Shown here one piece after another: positions 43,825 through 53,415 of a stretch of 64,000 nucleotides of DNA. The DNA is taken from positions 266,921-330,920 of the forward strand of contig JAMNXR010000001.1 of assembly GCA_023653055.1 (NCBI GenBank). Reading direction: 5' to 3'. Positions within the stretch are counted from its first letter, which is position 1, and the number at the start of each line of letters is the position of its first letter. The stretch comes from Burkholderiaceae bacterium (GTDB lineage: Bacteria > Pseudomonadota > Gammaproteobacteria > Burkholderiales > Burkholderiaceae_B). Below the pieces are notes generated by a model. It was not told the DNA's origin and did no database searches. It saw only the letters and a program-made list of their open reading frames with translations. A program made the position numbers and the translations under genes.

Positions 43825-44952
43825 ATGAATAGAAAAGTTCAACTCATTTACTTTAATGCAGGCGGTGGTCACCGTTCTGCCGCGCTTGCTTTGCAGGAAG
43901 TGATCGCTGAAAAGCATCCCGAATGGAATGTGTCGTTGATCAATCTTTTCGAAGTGATTGATTCAGAGCGTTATTTTCAAAAATTGACGGGATTTGCTCC
44001 AGAGGACTTGTACAACTTAAGACTCAAAAAGGGATGGACGCGAGGTTTAGCAACAGAATTAAAAATCTTCCAAGCCATGATCCGTCTGACGCATACAAAA
44101 CTCAAATTAAAAATTCAAAAGTTTTGGAAAATGGATCCCCCTGATTTGGTTGTTTCACTGATTCCTAATTTCAACAAGGTCATGTTCGAGGCGCTTAAAG
44201 ATCAATGTCCAGACGTTCCTTATGTAACAGTTTTGACTGATCTGGCAGATTATCCACCCAACTTTTGGATCGAGACCGACCAGGAGCAGTATCTGATTTG
44301 CGGTTCGGATCAAGCCGTTTTTCAGGCACGAGAGGCAGGGTATCGCGAACGTCAGATCACGCAGACTTCAGGGATGATTTTGCGACCTGCATTTTATTGG
44401 TCTCCCAAAATTGATCGACAGCATCGACGCCAAGAGTTCGGTTTAGACCCTGAGCAAGCGACAGGACTGGTTATGTTTGGTGGCCACGGATCTAGCCAGA
44501 TGTTAAAAATCGCTAAAGATTTATCCAATAGGCAGATGATTTTTGTGTGTGGCCATAACGAAATGCTTGCAAAAAAAATTCAAGCACTTAAGCCTTCAGG
44601 GAAACATCTCGTATTTGGTTTCACCTCTGAAATCAATACCCTCATGCAGCTTAGCGATTACTTTATTGGAAAGCCGGGTCCAGGGAGTCTGAGCGAATCC
44701 ATCCAGATGGGACTTCCCGTTATCACCTTCAAGAACGCAGCAACGATGCCGCAAGAGCGGTTTAACACCACTTGGGTGAGCACGCATGAATACGGGCTTG
44801 TTGTGACGAAGATGCGTGATTTACCCGATGCCGTTGATCAATTGATCGCTAACCTGCCATTGTTCAAGGCTAAGGTTTCCTCTGTCAATAACCTTGCCGT
44901 TTATGAGGTGGTCGAGGCATTGGATAGGATCAGGTCTGTGCCAGAATGTTGA
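43825..44952 (+). CDS. MGDG-synthase/MurG-like glycosyltransferase
   Basis: 375 residues of the GT-B fold. N-terminal NAGGGHRSAALALQEV matches the MGDG synthase N-domain. The C-terminal domain has the nucleotide-sugar signature GKPGPGSLSESIQMGLPVITF and VFGFTSEINTLMQLSDYFIG. It should transfer a sugar from a UDP-sugar to a lipid or isoprenoid acceptor at the membrane. The neighbour galE, convergent and 37 nt away, could supply UDP-galactose, which fits a galactolipid-type product. That link is inference. Confidence 0.85.
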   Translation: MNRKVQLIYFNAGGGHRSAALALQEVIAEKHPEWNVSLINLFEVIDSERYFQKLTGFAPEDLYNLRLKKGWTRGLATELKIFQAMIRLTHTKLKLKIQKFWKMDPPDLVVSLIPNFNKVMFEALKDQCPDVPYVTVLTDLADYPPNFWIETDQEQYLICGSDQAVFQAREAGYRERQITQTSGMILRPAFYWSPKIDRQHRRQEFGLDPEQATGLVMFGGHGSSQMLKIAKDLSNRQMIFVCGHNEMLAKKIQALKPSGKHLVFGFTSEINTLMQLSDYFIGKPGPGSLSESIQMGLPVITFKNAATMPQERFNTTWVSTHEYGLVVTKMRDLPDAVDQLIANLPLFKAKVSSVNNLAVYEVVEALDRIRSVPEC

Positions 44953-44989
44953 TGAGTAGGCGTGCCCTAGGCTATATTGATCGATACCC

Positions 44990-46024
44990 TTAGACTTTCG
45001 AACGATAACCATTTGGGTTGTTCACTTGCCACCGCCACGTATCTTCACACATCTTATCGATGCCCAATTTCGCCTCCCACCCCAACAGTTGCTTGGCGAG
45101 GGTTGGCTCTGCGTAATACTCTGAGAGATCCCCTGCACGACGCGCCACAATTTCAAAAGGTATAGCCTTGCCTGATGCTTTCCCAAAGGCAGCCACCATC
45201 TCGAGAACGCTGTTTGGACGGCCTGTACCCAAGTTGACGGTGATCAGCGAAGCTTCGTGATCACTCAACTTGTTCAATGCTGACAGGTGACCAGCAGCCA
45301 GATCCTCGACATGGATGTAGTCTCTTAGACCGGTGCCGTCAGGGGTTGGATAGTCCCCACCATACACAGAGAGCTTTTGTCGCTTGCCGACCGCAACTTG
45401 CGCAACAAACGGCATCAGATTGTTTGGGGTGCCAGCGGGGTCCTCCCCAATCAGACCCGACACATGCGCGCCAACTGGGTTGAAGTAACGCAGCAATGCA
45501 ATCCGCCAAGCGGGCTGAGCTTTCTTGAGATTCCGAAGAATGTCTTCGACCATGAGCTTTGTTCTACCGTAGACATTGATGGGTGCCAGGGGTGTATCTT
45601 CACGGTATTGGCTGTATCCAGGGTCACCATAAACAGTTGCCGAAGAAGAAAAAACCAAGGTGTGCACACCTGCACGCATCATTTCTTCAAACAGTACTAG
45701 GCTTCCCAATACGTTGTTGTCGTAATACTTGAGAGGATTTGCTTCTGACTCACCGACCGCTTTCAGGCCTGCGAAATGAATGACCGCACTAATTGAATGA
45801 TCTTCAAGGGTATGACGCAACGTCATGCGGTCTCGTATATCGCCTTCAACAAAGTCGACTTGCTTTCCTGTGAGTGTGAAGATCCGATCGATGACGACCC
45901 GACTGCTATTTGAAAGATTGTCAAAAACAACGACGGAAAAGCCTGCTTCGAGAAGCTGCACCAAAGTATGCGAGCCAATATAACCTGCGCCACCTGTGAC
46001 TAATATTTTCTGTTTCATCGGCAT
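44990..46024 (-). CDS. galE: UDP-glucose 4-epimerase
   Basis: 344 residues of the extended short-chain dehydrogenase fold: NAD site GGAGYIGSHT near the N-terminus, FSSSATVYG with the catalytic serine/threonine, and YGRTK with the catalytic tyrosine and lysine. NPVGAHVSGLIGEDP is typical of GalE. It interconverts UDP-glucose and UDP-galactose. Convergent with the glycosyltransferase gene. Confidence 0.96.
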   Translation of the reverse strand: MPMKQKILVTGGAGYIGSHTLVQLLEAGFSVVVFDNLSNSSRVVIDRIFTLTGKQVDFVEGDIRDRMTLRHTLEDHSISAVIHFAGLKAVGESEANPLKYYDNNVLGSLVLFEEMMRAGVHTLVFSSSATVYGDPGYSQYREDTPLAPINVYGRTKLMVEDILRNLKKAQPAWRIALLRYFNPVGAHVSGLIGEDPAGTPNNLMPFVAQVAVGKRQKLSVYGGDYPTPDGTGLRDYIHVEDLAAGHLSALNKLSDHEASLITVNLGTGRPNSVLEMVAAFGKASGKAIPFEIVARRAGDLSEYYAEPTLAKQLLGWEAKLGIDKMCEDTWRWQVNNPNGYRSKV

Positions 46025-46045
46025 TTGCGCATACGCTTGGTTGAC

Positions 46046-46555
46046 CTACTTTACAGAGCTGAAATCAGCGGAGCCTATGTACTCTTTAAACTGCTTGCAC
46101 CAAATGAGCACACTGTTTACGTCTTCTGGATCCTGCGTCTTTAAGAGATAGAATGCTGCGCCGTTGGGCTTTTTTAGGCGACTGACTTCGATTTGTTGAG
46201 CACTGAATTCATCATTATCTTTAATGGCAGACTTGCTGCTAATGTATACATGATAGTCGGGCCCAGGACTCGATCTAAAGTCCTCGCTTGATTGCAAAAA
46301 TAATTGATTGCCAACCTTGATGACAGACCACTCACCTGAGGAGTTATGTAAAAAATCTTGTCCCTTGGCATTTTTATCAATTTGCCCGCGTTTAATGGTC
46401 TCACCCTCAATTTTTTGATGATCATCAAAGCGGACTTTAATGTCTTGGAAGTGACCGCGGATTGCATCAAGCAGCTGAGCACTTGCTGAAAATGAAAGCA
46501 GCAAAGAGAAGCTCAGTACAAGGACATTTAATTGTTTCATTCTGTCTTTAGCCAT
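46046..46555 (-). CDS. DM13-domain secreted protein
   Basis: About 169 residues if started at the ATG 46555; a start at 46540 is also plausible and would put the signal peptide (MKQLNVLVLSFSLLLSFSASAQ) first. DM13 features: KRGQIDKNAKGQDFLHNSSGEW, SPGPDYHVYISSKSAI and VLIWCKQFKEYIGSA with one cysteine. DM13 is a cytochrome-like all-beta domain proposed to act in extracytoplasmic redox. The start overlaps the stop of the lipase gene. Confidence 0.82.
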   Translation of the reverse strand: MAKDRMKQLNVLVLSFSLLLSFSASAQLLDAIRGHFQDIKVRFDDHQKIEGETIKRGQIDKNAKGQDFLHNSSGEWSVIKVGNQLFLQSSEDFRSSPGPDYHVYISSKSAIKDNDEFSAQQIEVSRLKKPNGAAFYLLKTQDPEDVNSVLIWCKQFKEYIGSADFSSVK

Positions 46556-47843
46556 TTGGGCAACCATTCGCTAAAGGTTTGCCAGCGATACGATCCTTGA
46601 CCCACTCAAGATACATAGGGGCTGACACACCGGGCGTTGTAAAGTGCGTTTGCTCGCCTGGCAGCTGAATACGTCCGACATTCGCACCCATCGCGCACAT
46701 TTGCTTTTGATAAAGCTCGTGCATAATCGGTGGCACGGTAGTATCTTTAATGCCCCAATAAATTACGACCGGTGCCACAGGTTTGACTGGTTTAACACTG
46801 CCATCAACAAACGTCTTTAACCATGCCAAAGTGTTACTGGACTGGGGCTTTATCAAAGATTTGTAGTTGTCTCCGTAGGCGTAGTTAAAGGTATCCGCCA
46901 TCGCGTGAACACATTTATTACTGGATAATTGATCCACAACCTTAGCACCTTCTGCGGTCAGGATATCGGTTAACTTCAGATCAGGATTTGCTGCCTGAGC
47001 CCCCCAAAGACCCATCGTGAAATGGGTAAACAAAAATACGTTTGGGACATTCGCCTCAGTAAAACCCTTCATGAGCTTGTCTGCGCCCGCCTCATCGGTT
47101 GGCACGTTTGGAAGCATCGCTGCTACGTCTTCTGGTGCCAAGGCAACAAACCCAAGATACTGCAAGTTATCCGCTGCAGTGCCTTGCTGGGCTTGATAGT
47201 CAGGGATGCTAGCCGCAGCGATCGCTGCCCCACCGCCCTGCGACCAACCATAAAGAACTGTCTTTTTGCCAGCGCCGACTTCAGGCATGGAGCTGGCAGC
47301 TCTTGCAGCGTTAATGGCGTCTCTGCCATTCGTGCCCGCAACAGCATATTGATGCTTGCCACCCCCACCAAGACCTTGATAGTCTGTTGCAACAACAACA
47401 TAACCTTCATTAATAAACTCTTGACCATTCGGGATGCCGTAGTCAGTCCAAGAGTTTCCGGACATTAGAAAATACTCATTGAGTGCGCGAGTGGGATCCG
47501 TGATCTGGGAAGGGCCACAATTTTGAGCCGACCCTGTTGTGCCATGGGCCCATGACAAAATGGGTCTGCCTTCTTTTGGAGCGGGTCCCACAGGCGCAAT
47601 GATCAACCCTGTCGCAATTGTTTGACGCCCAGCTACATCCGATGAGATATAGGCAATTTTCCAAGCCTGTGCACCCTTAAGTGAGGTCGGAATTTGTTCC
47701 TTTTTAATTACTTGCCCCAATTTTCCAGTGGGACTCATTTGCGTGACTGATTCATAAAAAGGAGGAAGAGGCGGCGTCGCGAATGCGCTAGAAAATGCAA
47801 AAGAAAAGCATGCAAGAGCCAGGCTCTGTGAGAATGATTTCAT
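46548..47843 (-). CDS. Secretory lipase-family alpha/beta hydrolase
   Basis: 431 residues with a signal peptide (1-22, AFAT). Nucleophile elbow GWSQGG with Ser201; oxyanion region SWAHGTTG near 98-105; C-terminal catalytic histidine in GEQTHFTTPG near 407; the acid is probably in the preceding WGIKDTTVPP. The overall pattern is the LIP secretory lipase family (tannase/lipase-like exported serine esterases). Substrate probably a lipid or ester in the periplasm or outside. Upstream gene of the DM13 protein. Confidence 0.9.
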   Translation of the reverse strand: MKSFSQSLALACFSFAFSSAFATPPLPPFYESVTQMSPTGKLGQVIKKEQIPTSLKGAQAWKIAYISSDVAGRQTIATGLIIAPVGPAPKEGRPILSWAHGTTGSAQNCGPSQITDPTRALNEYFLMSGNSWTDYGIPNGQEFINEGYVVVATDYQGLGGGGKHQYAVAGTNGRDAINAARAASSMPEVGAGKKTVLYGWSQGGGAAIAAASIPDYQAQQGTAADNLQYLGFVALAPEDVAAMLPNVPTDEAGADKLMKGFTEANVPNVFLFTHFTMGLWGAQAANPDLKLTDILTAEGAKVVDQLSSNKCVHAMADTFNYAYGDNYKSLIKPQSSNTLAWLKTFVDGSVKPVKPVAPVVIYWGIKDTTVPPIMHELYQKQMCAMGANVGRIQLPGEQTHFTTPGVSAPMYLEWVKDRIAGKPLANGCPNG

Positions 47844-47912
47844 AACGTCTTTCCTTTAAGAGATATTAACTAGGCGACATTACTTTCGTCAGGTCTGTGC
47901 TACGACAGTAAA

Positions 47913-49526
47913 TTACTTGCGTCTTTCAACAAAAATCATTGTTGGCCCTTGATGCGCTAGAGCATTATTCAGCACCTCTTTGACGCTATCGACTTCGTTA
48001 CAGCGGTCAACGCGCGCGCCAAATCCAGATGCAATGGCGGACAAGTCTAAATTGGGATTATTAAAATCTAGGCCAATAAAATTAGTCGTTGCGAACTCAA
48101 CGCCTTTTTCTTCACACCATAGATCTTTTAGGATTCGATACTCATGGTTTACAAAGCAGATGAAGATAACGGGGATCTTGTGTTTAGCCGCGGTCCATAT
48201 GGAGTGGATCGAAAAGAGGCTGCCGCCATCGCCTACAAAACAGACTGAGTGCTTCGAGGTCGCGAGTGCAATACCCGTTGCCAAGGGCATTGCCCACCCT
48301 AAACCACCACCTCGTGGAGAGAAGTGCACATTGTTATAGCCAAGTTTTACAGAGATATCCTGAACAATGGCATCTTCAGAGGATCCCTCAGTCACGATGT
48401 GTGTGGTGCGATCTAACTGCGCCAAAACCTCAACAATGACTTTATCGCTGGGATCTTTGTCTGGTTTTGAATAGGCTACTTTGATGTTAGCTAAAGTAGT
48501 GTTGAAGTCAAATTTTTGACTATTGGGCGCGATGTCCCCAAGGGCTTTAGACACTGCCTCTAACGTACAGCGCAAATTACCAACCACGGCGAGATCAACT
48601 GGGTAATCAAAGCCTAATTGGCTCGGTGTGGGGCTGATGTGAATCACCTTTAATTCCATCGGGAAAGCTGATTTGCCCGTGTAAAGAAAGGTATCAATTT
48701 TCTCGCCGAGTAATAATAAGGTGTCGTATTTAGACAGCAGGTCATTAATATCCGAGGTTGTTTCTGGAATTTCACCACGGTAATTTGGGTCAAGCGGATC
48801 AACCACGCCCTGCACATGAAAAGGTGCAGAGTAAATATCAGCACCAAGTTTATGCGCGACTGCACTCATTGCTGCAATTGCATTGCTTGAGCCTACGGCG
48901 TAGTCTGCTGCAATGATGAGTTTGCCTTTAGGGACAGCTTTTAGCGCTGCAACAATGTGAGGTATTGACTCAGATACTACGTCATCAATAATTCTAGTTT
49001 TTCTAAATAACACCCGATCTGTCTCAGAGGCCATCAAGTTCATGGGGATAGAGAGAAACACAGGTTTGCGTGGTTCAAGATTGGCTTGCAGATAGCAACG
49101 CTGAAATGCGATACACAAATCTTCAATGCGATTTACTTCATACGCATATTTTGTCGCTGTTTTAGCAAGCTCAGTATTGGGGGCAGCTAACACTGGGTTA
49201 TGAATCAAGAAGCGCGTATCTTGCTGACCTGCGATGACTAATAGCGGAATGCCAGCGTCGTGAGCATTTTTCATATTGAAAAGCGCATTTGCTAGACCAG
49301 GGTAAGTGTGTATGTTGACGACAGCTGGTTTATTGGTGATCAGAGCATAGCCAGCCGCAATCCCTGTAGCCGAGGACTCATGTAATGCCAAAATATATTC
49401 TGTTTTGGCACCTGCAAGTGCAGCCAGAAATGTTGTTTCCGTTGTGCCGGGATTTCCGAATACATACTCTATTTCATTAGAAGAGAGAAAGTCTCTAACA
49501 ATCTGTGCACCTGACTGTAATTCCAT
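47913..49526 (-). CDS. Thiamine-diphosphate-dependent enzyme, benzoylformate decarboxylase-like
   Basis: 537 residues of the three-domain acetolactate synthase/decarboxylase family. Catalytic glutamate E50 in ALHESSATG. Pyrophosphate motif GDGGSLFSIHSIWTAAKHKIPVIFICFVN with the GDG...N spacing. The N-terminus QIVRDFLSSNEIEYVFGNPGTTE resembles benzoylformate decarboxylase and related 2-ketoacid enzymes more than acetolactate synthase, and no small subunit gene is near. Substrate not determinable. Single gene. Confidence 0.88.
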   Translation of the reverse strand: MELQSGAQIVRDFLSSNEIEYVFGNPGTTETTFLAALAGAKTEYILALHESSATGIAAGYALITNKPAVVNIHTYPGLANALFNMKNAHDAGIPLLVIAGQQDTRFLIHNPVLAAPNTELAKTATKYAYEVNRIEDLCIAFQRCYLQANLEPRKPVFLSIPMNLMASETDRVLFRKTRIIDDVVSESIPHIVAALKAVPKGKLIIAADYAVGSSNAIAAMSAVAHKLGADIYSAPFHVQGVVDPLDPNYRGEIPETTSDINDLLSKYDTLLLLGEKIDTFLYTGKSAFPMELKVIHISPTPSQLGFDYPVDLAVVGNLRCTLEAVSKALGDIAPNSQKFDFNTTLANIKVAYSKPDKDPSDKVIVEVLAQLDRTTHIVTEGSSEDAIVQDISVKLGYNNVHFSPRGGGLGWAMPLATGIALATSKHSVCFVGDGGSLFSIHSIWTAAKHKIPVIFICFVNHEYRILKDLWCEEKGVEFATTNFIGLDFNNPNLDLSAIASGFGARVDRCNEVDSVKEVLNNALAHQGPTMIFVERRK

Positions 49527-49656
49527 TTTTTTACCTATGCTTGAGTAAGCTAATCGATAGCCTAAGAAGCGGGCTAAGTAATCAGAAAATTTATGAAGAT
49601 TATTGTAAGGCTATTACTTCATGACAATACACAATGAATCCAAGTTGGTTATAGGC

Positions 49657-50763
49657 CTATGCCCAAAATTCTTTGATTTTTGATGCTTCAATTTTTGCCC
49701 GTGCGTGGCCTGTACGCAAAGCCCCCGCGATTTGTCTTGGATCTAGGAGATCGACTCCTGGAGGCGTGCCCGCAACGATCCAATGTACCTTTGTACCCGT
49801 CGCTTCTATGTCCTTGATGTTTTGAGCAATCGGATGCGGGATGGTTGTTAAGACAGCCCCCGTGATACCGTCGGTCAACGTAATCACGAGCGCTCTTTTA
49901 GAGCCTGCCACCAAATCCACGTGAGCGGGATTTGAGCAGATTCCGCCATCCATGACATAACGCTGACCTACTAATGTTGGCCCAGCTACTCCTGGTAAAG
50001 AACTACTTGCCGCTGCACCGCGTGCCAAGGGGACATTATTTTTTCTCGCTGTTTGCTGTCCGACCACAATGCGCTCACCCGTGTAGCAATCGACGCCAGT
50101 GGTATACATTCGATTTGCCGGCCAGTCTGTTTTGCTGTCACCGGTTAATAGCGCAGCAAGCTTTTCAAGATGCTCACCATTGAGTTTGTTGTCAGCGGCT
50201 AAAGCGGCATGGCCGATTATTTTGCGCGTCTCTATGCTGCCATCGGTTGCACTCATATTGATTTGGTCTGCGCGTAGCTGACTGCTATTGGGTTGAGTGA
50301 CGGGGGCAATCTTGGCCAAGATCTCTGGAAACTTAGCAAAAAATTCAAATTCTGTTCGCAAACGCGCAAATTCCCCCGAAAGTAGTGATGAGCCCACATA
50401 AGATCCGGCAGACGTGCCAACAACCATTTCAGGTATTTTGGCCATATCCAATCCCGCCTCATACAGGCCGTGAAAAAAACCGCAGTACCACGCGATGTAA
50501 TACTCACCACCACCGCCTAATACCATCGTCCGATCTAAGTTAGCTGCGAGCTTTGAAACGGTAGGTTTGATCGCAATCGGTATGGCTAAACCATCATCAG
50601 CAAATAATTTTTTGGATATCACATCCGCTTTAGTTTCAATATTTGATTTTTGAGGTGTAGATTGCGCTCTAGCCGAGCCAACGGCGACTCCAGTTGCGCC
50701 AGTAACAGCCATGGCACCCACAGCAGAGGTTTTTAAGAAATTACGGCGTGAAGGTTGTGTCAT
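49657..50763 (-). CDS. Tat-exported patatin-like phospholipase
   Basis: 368 residues. Twin-arginine signal (SRRNFLKTSAVGAMAVTG, AxA at 31-34). Patatin catalytic dyad: oxyanion GGGG at 83-86, GTSAGS at 116-121 with Ser118, and aspartate in VMDGGICSNP near 272. Tat export implies folding before secretion. Membrane phospholipid or polyester hydrolysis is expected. Divergent from the GST gene; 197 nt of intergenic sequence between them hold nothing I can name. Confidence 0.9.
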   Translation of the reverse strand: MTQPSRRNFLKTSAVGAMAVTGATGVAVGSARAQSTPQKSNIETKADVISKKLFADDGLAIPIAIKPTVSKLAANLDRTMVLGGGGEYYIAWYCGFFHGLYEAGLDMAKIPEMVVGTSAGSYVGSSLLSGEFARLRTEFEFFAKFPEILAKIAPVTQPNSSQLRADQINMSATDGSIETRKIIGHAALAADNKLNGEHLEKLAALLTGDSKTDWPANRMYTTGVDCYTGERIVVGQQTARKNNVPLARGAAASSSLPGVAGPTLVGQRYVMDGGICSNPAHVDLVAGSKRALVITLTDGITGAVLTTIPHPIAQNIKDIEATGTKVHWIVAGTPPGVDLLDPRQIAGALRTGHARAKIEASKIKEFWA

Positions 50764-50960
50764 GTCAGCTCCATTAATGAGTTATTGATTTATATCAGAT
50801 CTAAATATGAAAATACCATCTGAATGTGACTGCGGTGTTTCTTGGGATCTCGGGGCGCAGTCGTTAAGGGAAATTAGATGGTTAGTATTGACTACCCATA
50901 TGCTTAAGTAAATCGGTATATCCTATAACCACTTAAATTTCAGCTTCAGGAACATCGGCC

Positions 50961-51665
50961 ATGTTTGAACTTCACATCGCGAATAAAAATTATTCTTCTT
51001 GGTCTTTGCGTCCTTGGCTATTGATAAAAGCGCTGGATATTCCGTTTGTGGAGAAGCTTCATTATTTTTCACCTCCAGAAACACCTAGTACATTTGATGC
51101 GCTATCACCTAGCGCCAAGATGCCAGTTCTGGTGAGTGAGGGATTTTCGATCTGGGACACCTTATCTATTGTCGAATATCTAGCGGAGGATTACCCAGAA
51201 GTTTGGCCATCTGAGAAAATCAATCGTGCTTGGGCACGAAGCGCCTGTGCAGAAATGCACTCTGGATTTTTTGCACTAAGAAATGAGTGCTCTATGAGTG
51301 TGGGTGTTCGGGTTCGTCTTCACGCAATGAGTGGTGCACTGAACGCTGATATCGCTCGCATCGAAAGTTTATGGACGGATGGATTCGATCGCTTTCAAGG
51401 TGCATGGCTAGCGGGAAATCAGTTCACTGCAGTTGATGCCTTTTTCGCACCCGTTGCATTCAGATTGAGGACCTACGGAATAGTGTTGGGAGATCGTTCT
51501 CAAGCTTATGTAGAGAGATTGTTGAGTCACCCTGCCATGAGGGAATGGGAGAGGGATGCGCTCAATGAGACTGTGCGGGATCAATCTCACGATACAGGTA
51601 TTGAGCGATTGGGTTTGATCGTTCAAGACATGAGATTGCCTGCGAACAGTGGTCCTCTCCTTTAA
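50961..51665 (+). CDS. Glutathione S-transferase
   Basis: 234 residues. N-terminal thioredoxin-like domain (LHIANKNYSSWSLRPWLLIKALDIPF, with SSWSLRPW as the putative glutathione-activating serine region, and PVLVSEGFSIWDTLSIVEYLAE with the cis-Pro and ES/T-like binding motif) and a helical C-terminal domain. Similar in layout to the YfcF/zeta-like GSTs. Substrate unknown. It converges on the Ltp-fusion gene, 15 nt apart. Confidence 0.9.
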   Translation: MFELHIANKNYSSWSLRPWLLIKALDIPFVEKLHYFSPPETPSTFDALSPSAKMPVLVSEGFSIWDTLSIVEYLAEDYPEVWPSEKINRAWARSACAEMHSGFFALRNECSMSVGVRVRLHAMSGALNADIARIESLWTDGFDRFQGAWLAGNQFTAVDAFFAPVAFRLRTYGIVLGDRSQAYVERLLSHPAMREWERDALNETVRDQSHDTGIERLGLIVQDMRLPANSGPLL

Positions 51666-51680
51666 AGGTGACAAGGTCAG

Positions 51681-52475
51681 TTAGCAGGCCCCCGCGCGCT
51701 GAGCGCCGAAGGTCGCTTGCTTCTCTGTAAACTTAGCGCCCGCGCGAGAAGAAAGTTGTTGAATCAGGCCACTACACGAAAATCCCATCATCTGGAGGTA
51801 TTGTTTTGCGGATTTCACGGCCTCTTGATTCCAGTCGACGTTCAGGCTGTCCACTGCTTTGGTCGCGTCGTTAATATTGAAGCCGTTTCCAGCCTGAGAT
51901 GAAAGCTGTTCGATCAGCCCATCACGCGAGAATGCGCTAATGTTGAGATATGACTGTGCCGCTCTTACTGCATTTTTTTGTGGTCCGGTCAAATTTTGAG
52001 CCGTATTTTTTGCGCTTGGCGCACTCGGTGCCGGCGGTGTGTTCTGCGCTGAGGGTGAAGGTTGTGTCTCCGCTGAAGTCGAATTACCAGCCAGAGTTTC
52101 AAGTTCCTTGGCCCGTACAGCTGTTGCTGACACGAAACAGTCATTGGCGCTGACTCTCGCTATCGTTCCTCCCTCTGGATCATAATAGAAATCACAATTT
52201 TCATCACGATAGGTGACCCAGGCGTCTTGAGCAATTTCTAATTGTTTTTTACGCTGCGAAGACAGTTGATTCATGAGCTCTTTATACGCTTTGTTAAGGC
52301 GGATATCTTGACGTTTTGATTCTGCTACAAAGCAATCAATCATATTGCTCGTGACTCCGTTCGATTTGTCCATACAGTTAGAAAACTGTTTGGTTAAGCC
52401 AATATCTTGAGCGGCTGCAATTTGGGAAATACAGCAAAGCGATAAAAGGATAATGACGTTTTTTCTTAATGTCAT
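51681..52475 (-). CDS. LprI-like domain fused to two Ltp repeats, secreted
   Basis: 264 residues. Signal peptide (1-22, AAAQ), then a DUF1311/LprI-like domain (CMDKSNGVTSNMIDCF...AWVTYRDENCDFYYDPEGG...NDCFV) with four cysteines, a Ser/Pro/Ala-rich linker (about 133-160), and two Ltp-type repeats: AVRAAQSYLNISAFSRDGLIEQLSS and AVKSAKQYLQMMGFSCSGLIQQLSS, each followed by GxxFT/N..xA. Ltp repeats occur in a lipoprotein of a Gram-positive phage that blocks phage DNA injection, and LprI domains inhibit lysozyme. Neither activity is shown here. Follows the TPR-like gene by 15 nt, same operon. Confidence 0.82.
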   Translation of the reverse strand: MTLRKNVIILLSLCCISQIAAAQDIGLTKQFSNCMDKSNGVTSNMIDCFVAESKRQDIRLNKAYKELMNQLSSQRKKQLEIAQDAWVTYRDENCDFYYDPEGGTIARVSANDCFVSATAVRAKELETLAGNSTSAETQPSPSAQNTPPAPSAPSAKNTAQNLTGPQKNAVRAAQSYLNISAFSRDGLIEQLSSQAGNGFNINDATKAVDSLNVDWNQEAVKSAKQYLQMMGFSCSGLIQQLSSRAGAKFTEKQATFGAQRAGAC

Positions 52476-52490
52476 AGCGAGTTCTCTATT

Positions 52491-53285
52491 TTAGTTAGGG
52501 CAGCGTTTCCAGATGGTGACTCCGTTCAGATCAATGTTCAGTTGATCTCCTGCTATCGTGAATTTTTCAGTAGTTGTGTATGGCTCATTGTCTCCAGGCT
52601 TGCAATTAAATGCGATGGAGTAGTTAGGAAACTGACCACTTACGTTTTGTGGCGTACAAAGGTCTGGGCCGATTTCATAATCGCTCACGCGGCCCTTTTT
52701 AAGTTCATTATTAGTGAAGACCATTCCGTACCACTTGCTGAGAGATTTCTTGTCTAACGTTTTTAGACAAACAGATCCTTTACCAGCCCAGCTACCGACG
52801 AGTTCTTTGGGTATTGTCACGGCACTGTCCTTTTTTTGTTGAGCTTGGAGTGCCGATAAGTTAGTTTTTCCTTCGGGCGAACTTAAGTTCGCGGCAAGCG
52901 TGAAATATTCTTCTGCTTTATTCAGGTCCTTTTGAAATCCCTTGCCGTCGCGGTAAAGCTCACCAATATTGTTGTGTGCGGCCCCGGACTTCAATTTTGC
53001 GGCTTCTTGGTACGCTTGAATTGCATCTGGCAATCTATTGGCTTTTTCCAAGGCTCGACCATATTGAAACCACACCCGCGCTAATTGAGCATTTTCTTCT
53101 GTCGCCTTTTTGCAGGCTGGTACTGCTAGATTTGGATTTAATTTGTTGAAACTCAACCCAGCCGTTTGTTTTTGTGGATCTAAGGGCGAGGCGGCTAGTT
53201 GATCACATTCTTTTATTTGGGCGTATACATTGACGGGTAGCAAAAGCGCGACCAAGACAAACCGCATGCTGTTTAACAATTTCAT
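52491..53285 (-). CDS. Secreted TPR/Sel1-repeat protein
   Basis: About 264 residues from the ATG at 53285, which has AGGAAC 6 nt upstream and begins the signal peptide (MKLLNSMRFVLVALLLPVNVYAQ); the frame opens earlier at 53327. Sel1/TPR-like helices follow (ARVWFQYGRALEKANRLPDAIQAYQEAAKLKSGAAHNNIGELYRDGKG). A C-terminal ~100-residue beta-rich domain (LVGSWAGKGSVCLKTLDKKSLSKWYGMVF...) ends the protein. A periplasmic scaffold is likely; function unknown. Confidence 0.82.
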   Translation of the reverse strand: MKLLNSMRFVLVALLLPVNVYAQIKECDQLAASPLDPQKQTAGLSFNKLNPNLAVPACKKATEENAQLARVWFQYGRALEKANRLPDAIQAYQEAAKLKSGAAHNNIGELYRDGKGFQKDLNKAEEYFTLAANLSSPEGKTNLSALQAQQKKDSAVTIPKELVGSWAGKGSVCLKTLDKKSLSKWYGMVFTNNELKKGRVSDYEIGPDLCTPQNVSGQFPNYSIAFNCKPGDNEPYTTTEKFTIAGDQLNIDLNGVTIWKRCPN

Positions 53286-53322
53286 TTTGTTCCTAGAGCG
53301 CTGGCATTGAGTCCATAATGAA

Positions 53323-53340
53323 GTCAATTATACTATTGAC
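53323..53340. promoter_or_regulatory. Inverted repeat with a -10-like core upstream of the TPR gene
   Basis: GTCAAT and ATTGAC are perfect arms around TATACT. On the minus strand the block reads through a TATAAT hexamer about 45 nt upstream of the 53285 start. Possible promoter covered by a repressor site. Confidence 0.35.
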
Positions 53341-53415
53341 TAGCATTAAGGGGGGCGAAAGCCAAGAGCGCATTCCACGAGAACCAGAGGATATTCGAGC
53401 CTAGTCGCTCAAAAC

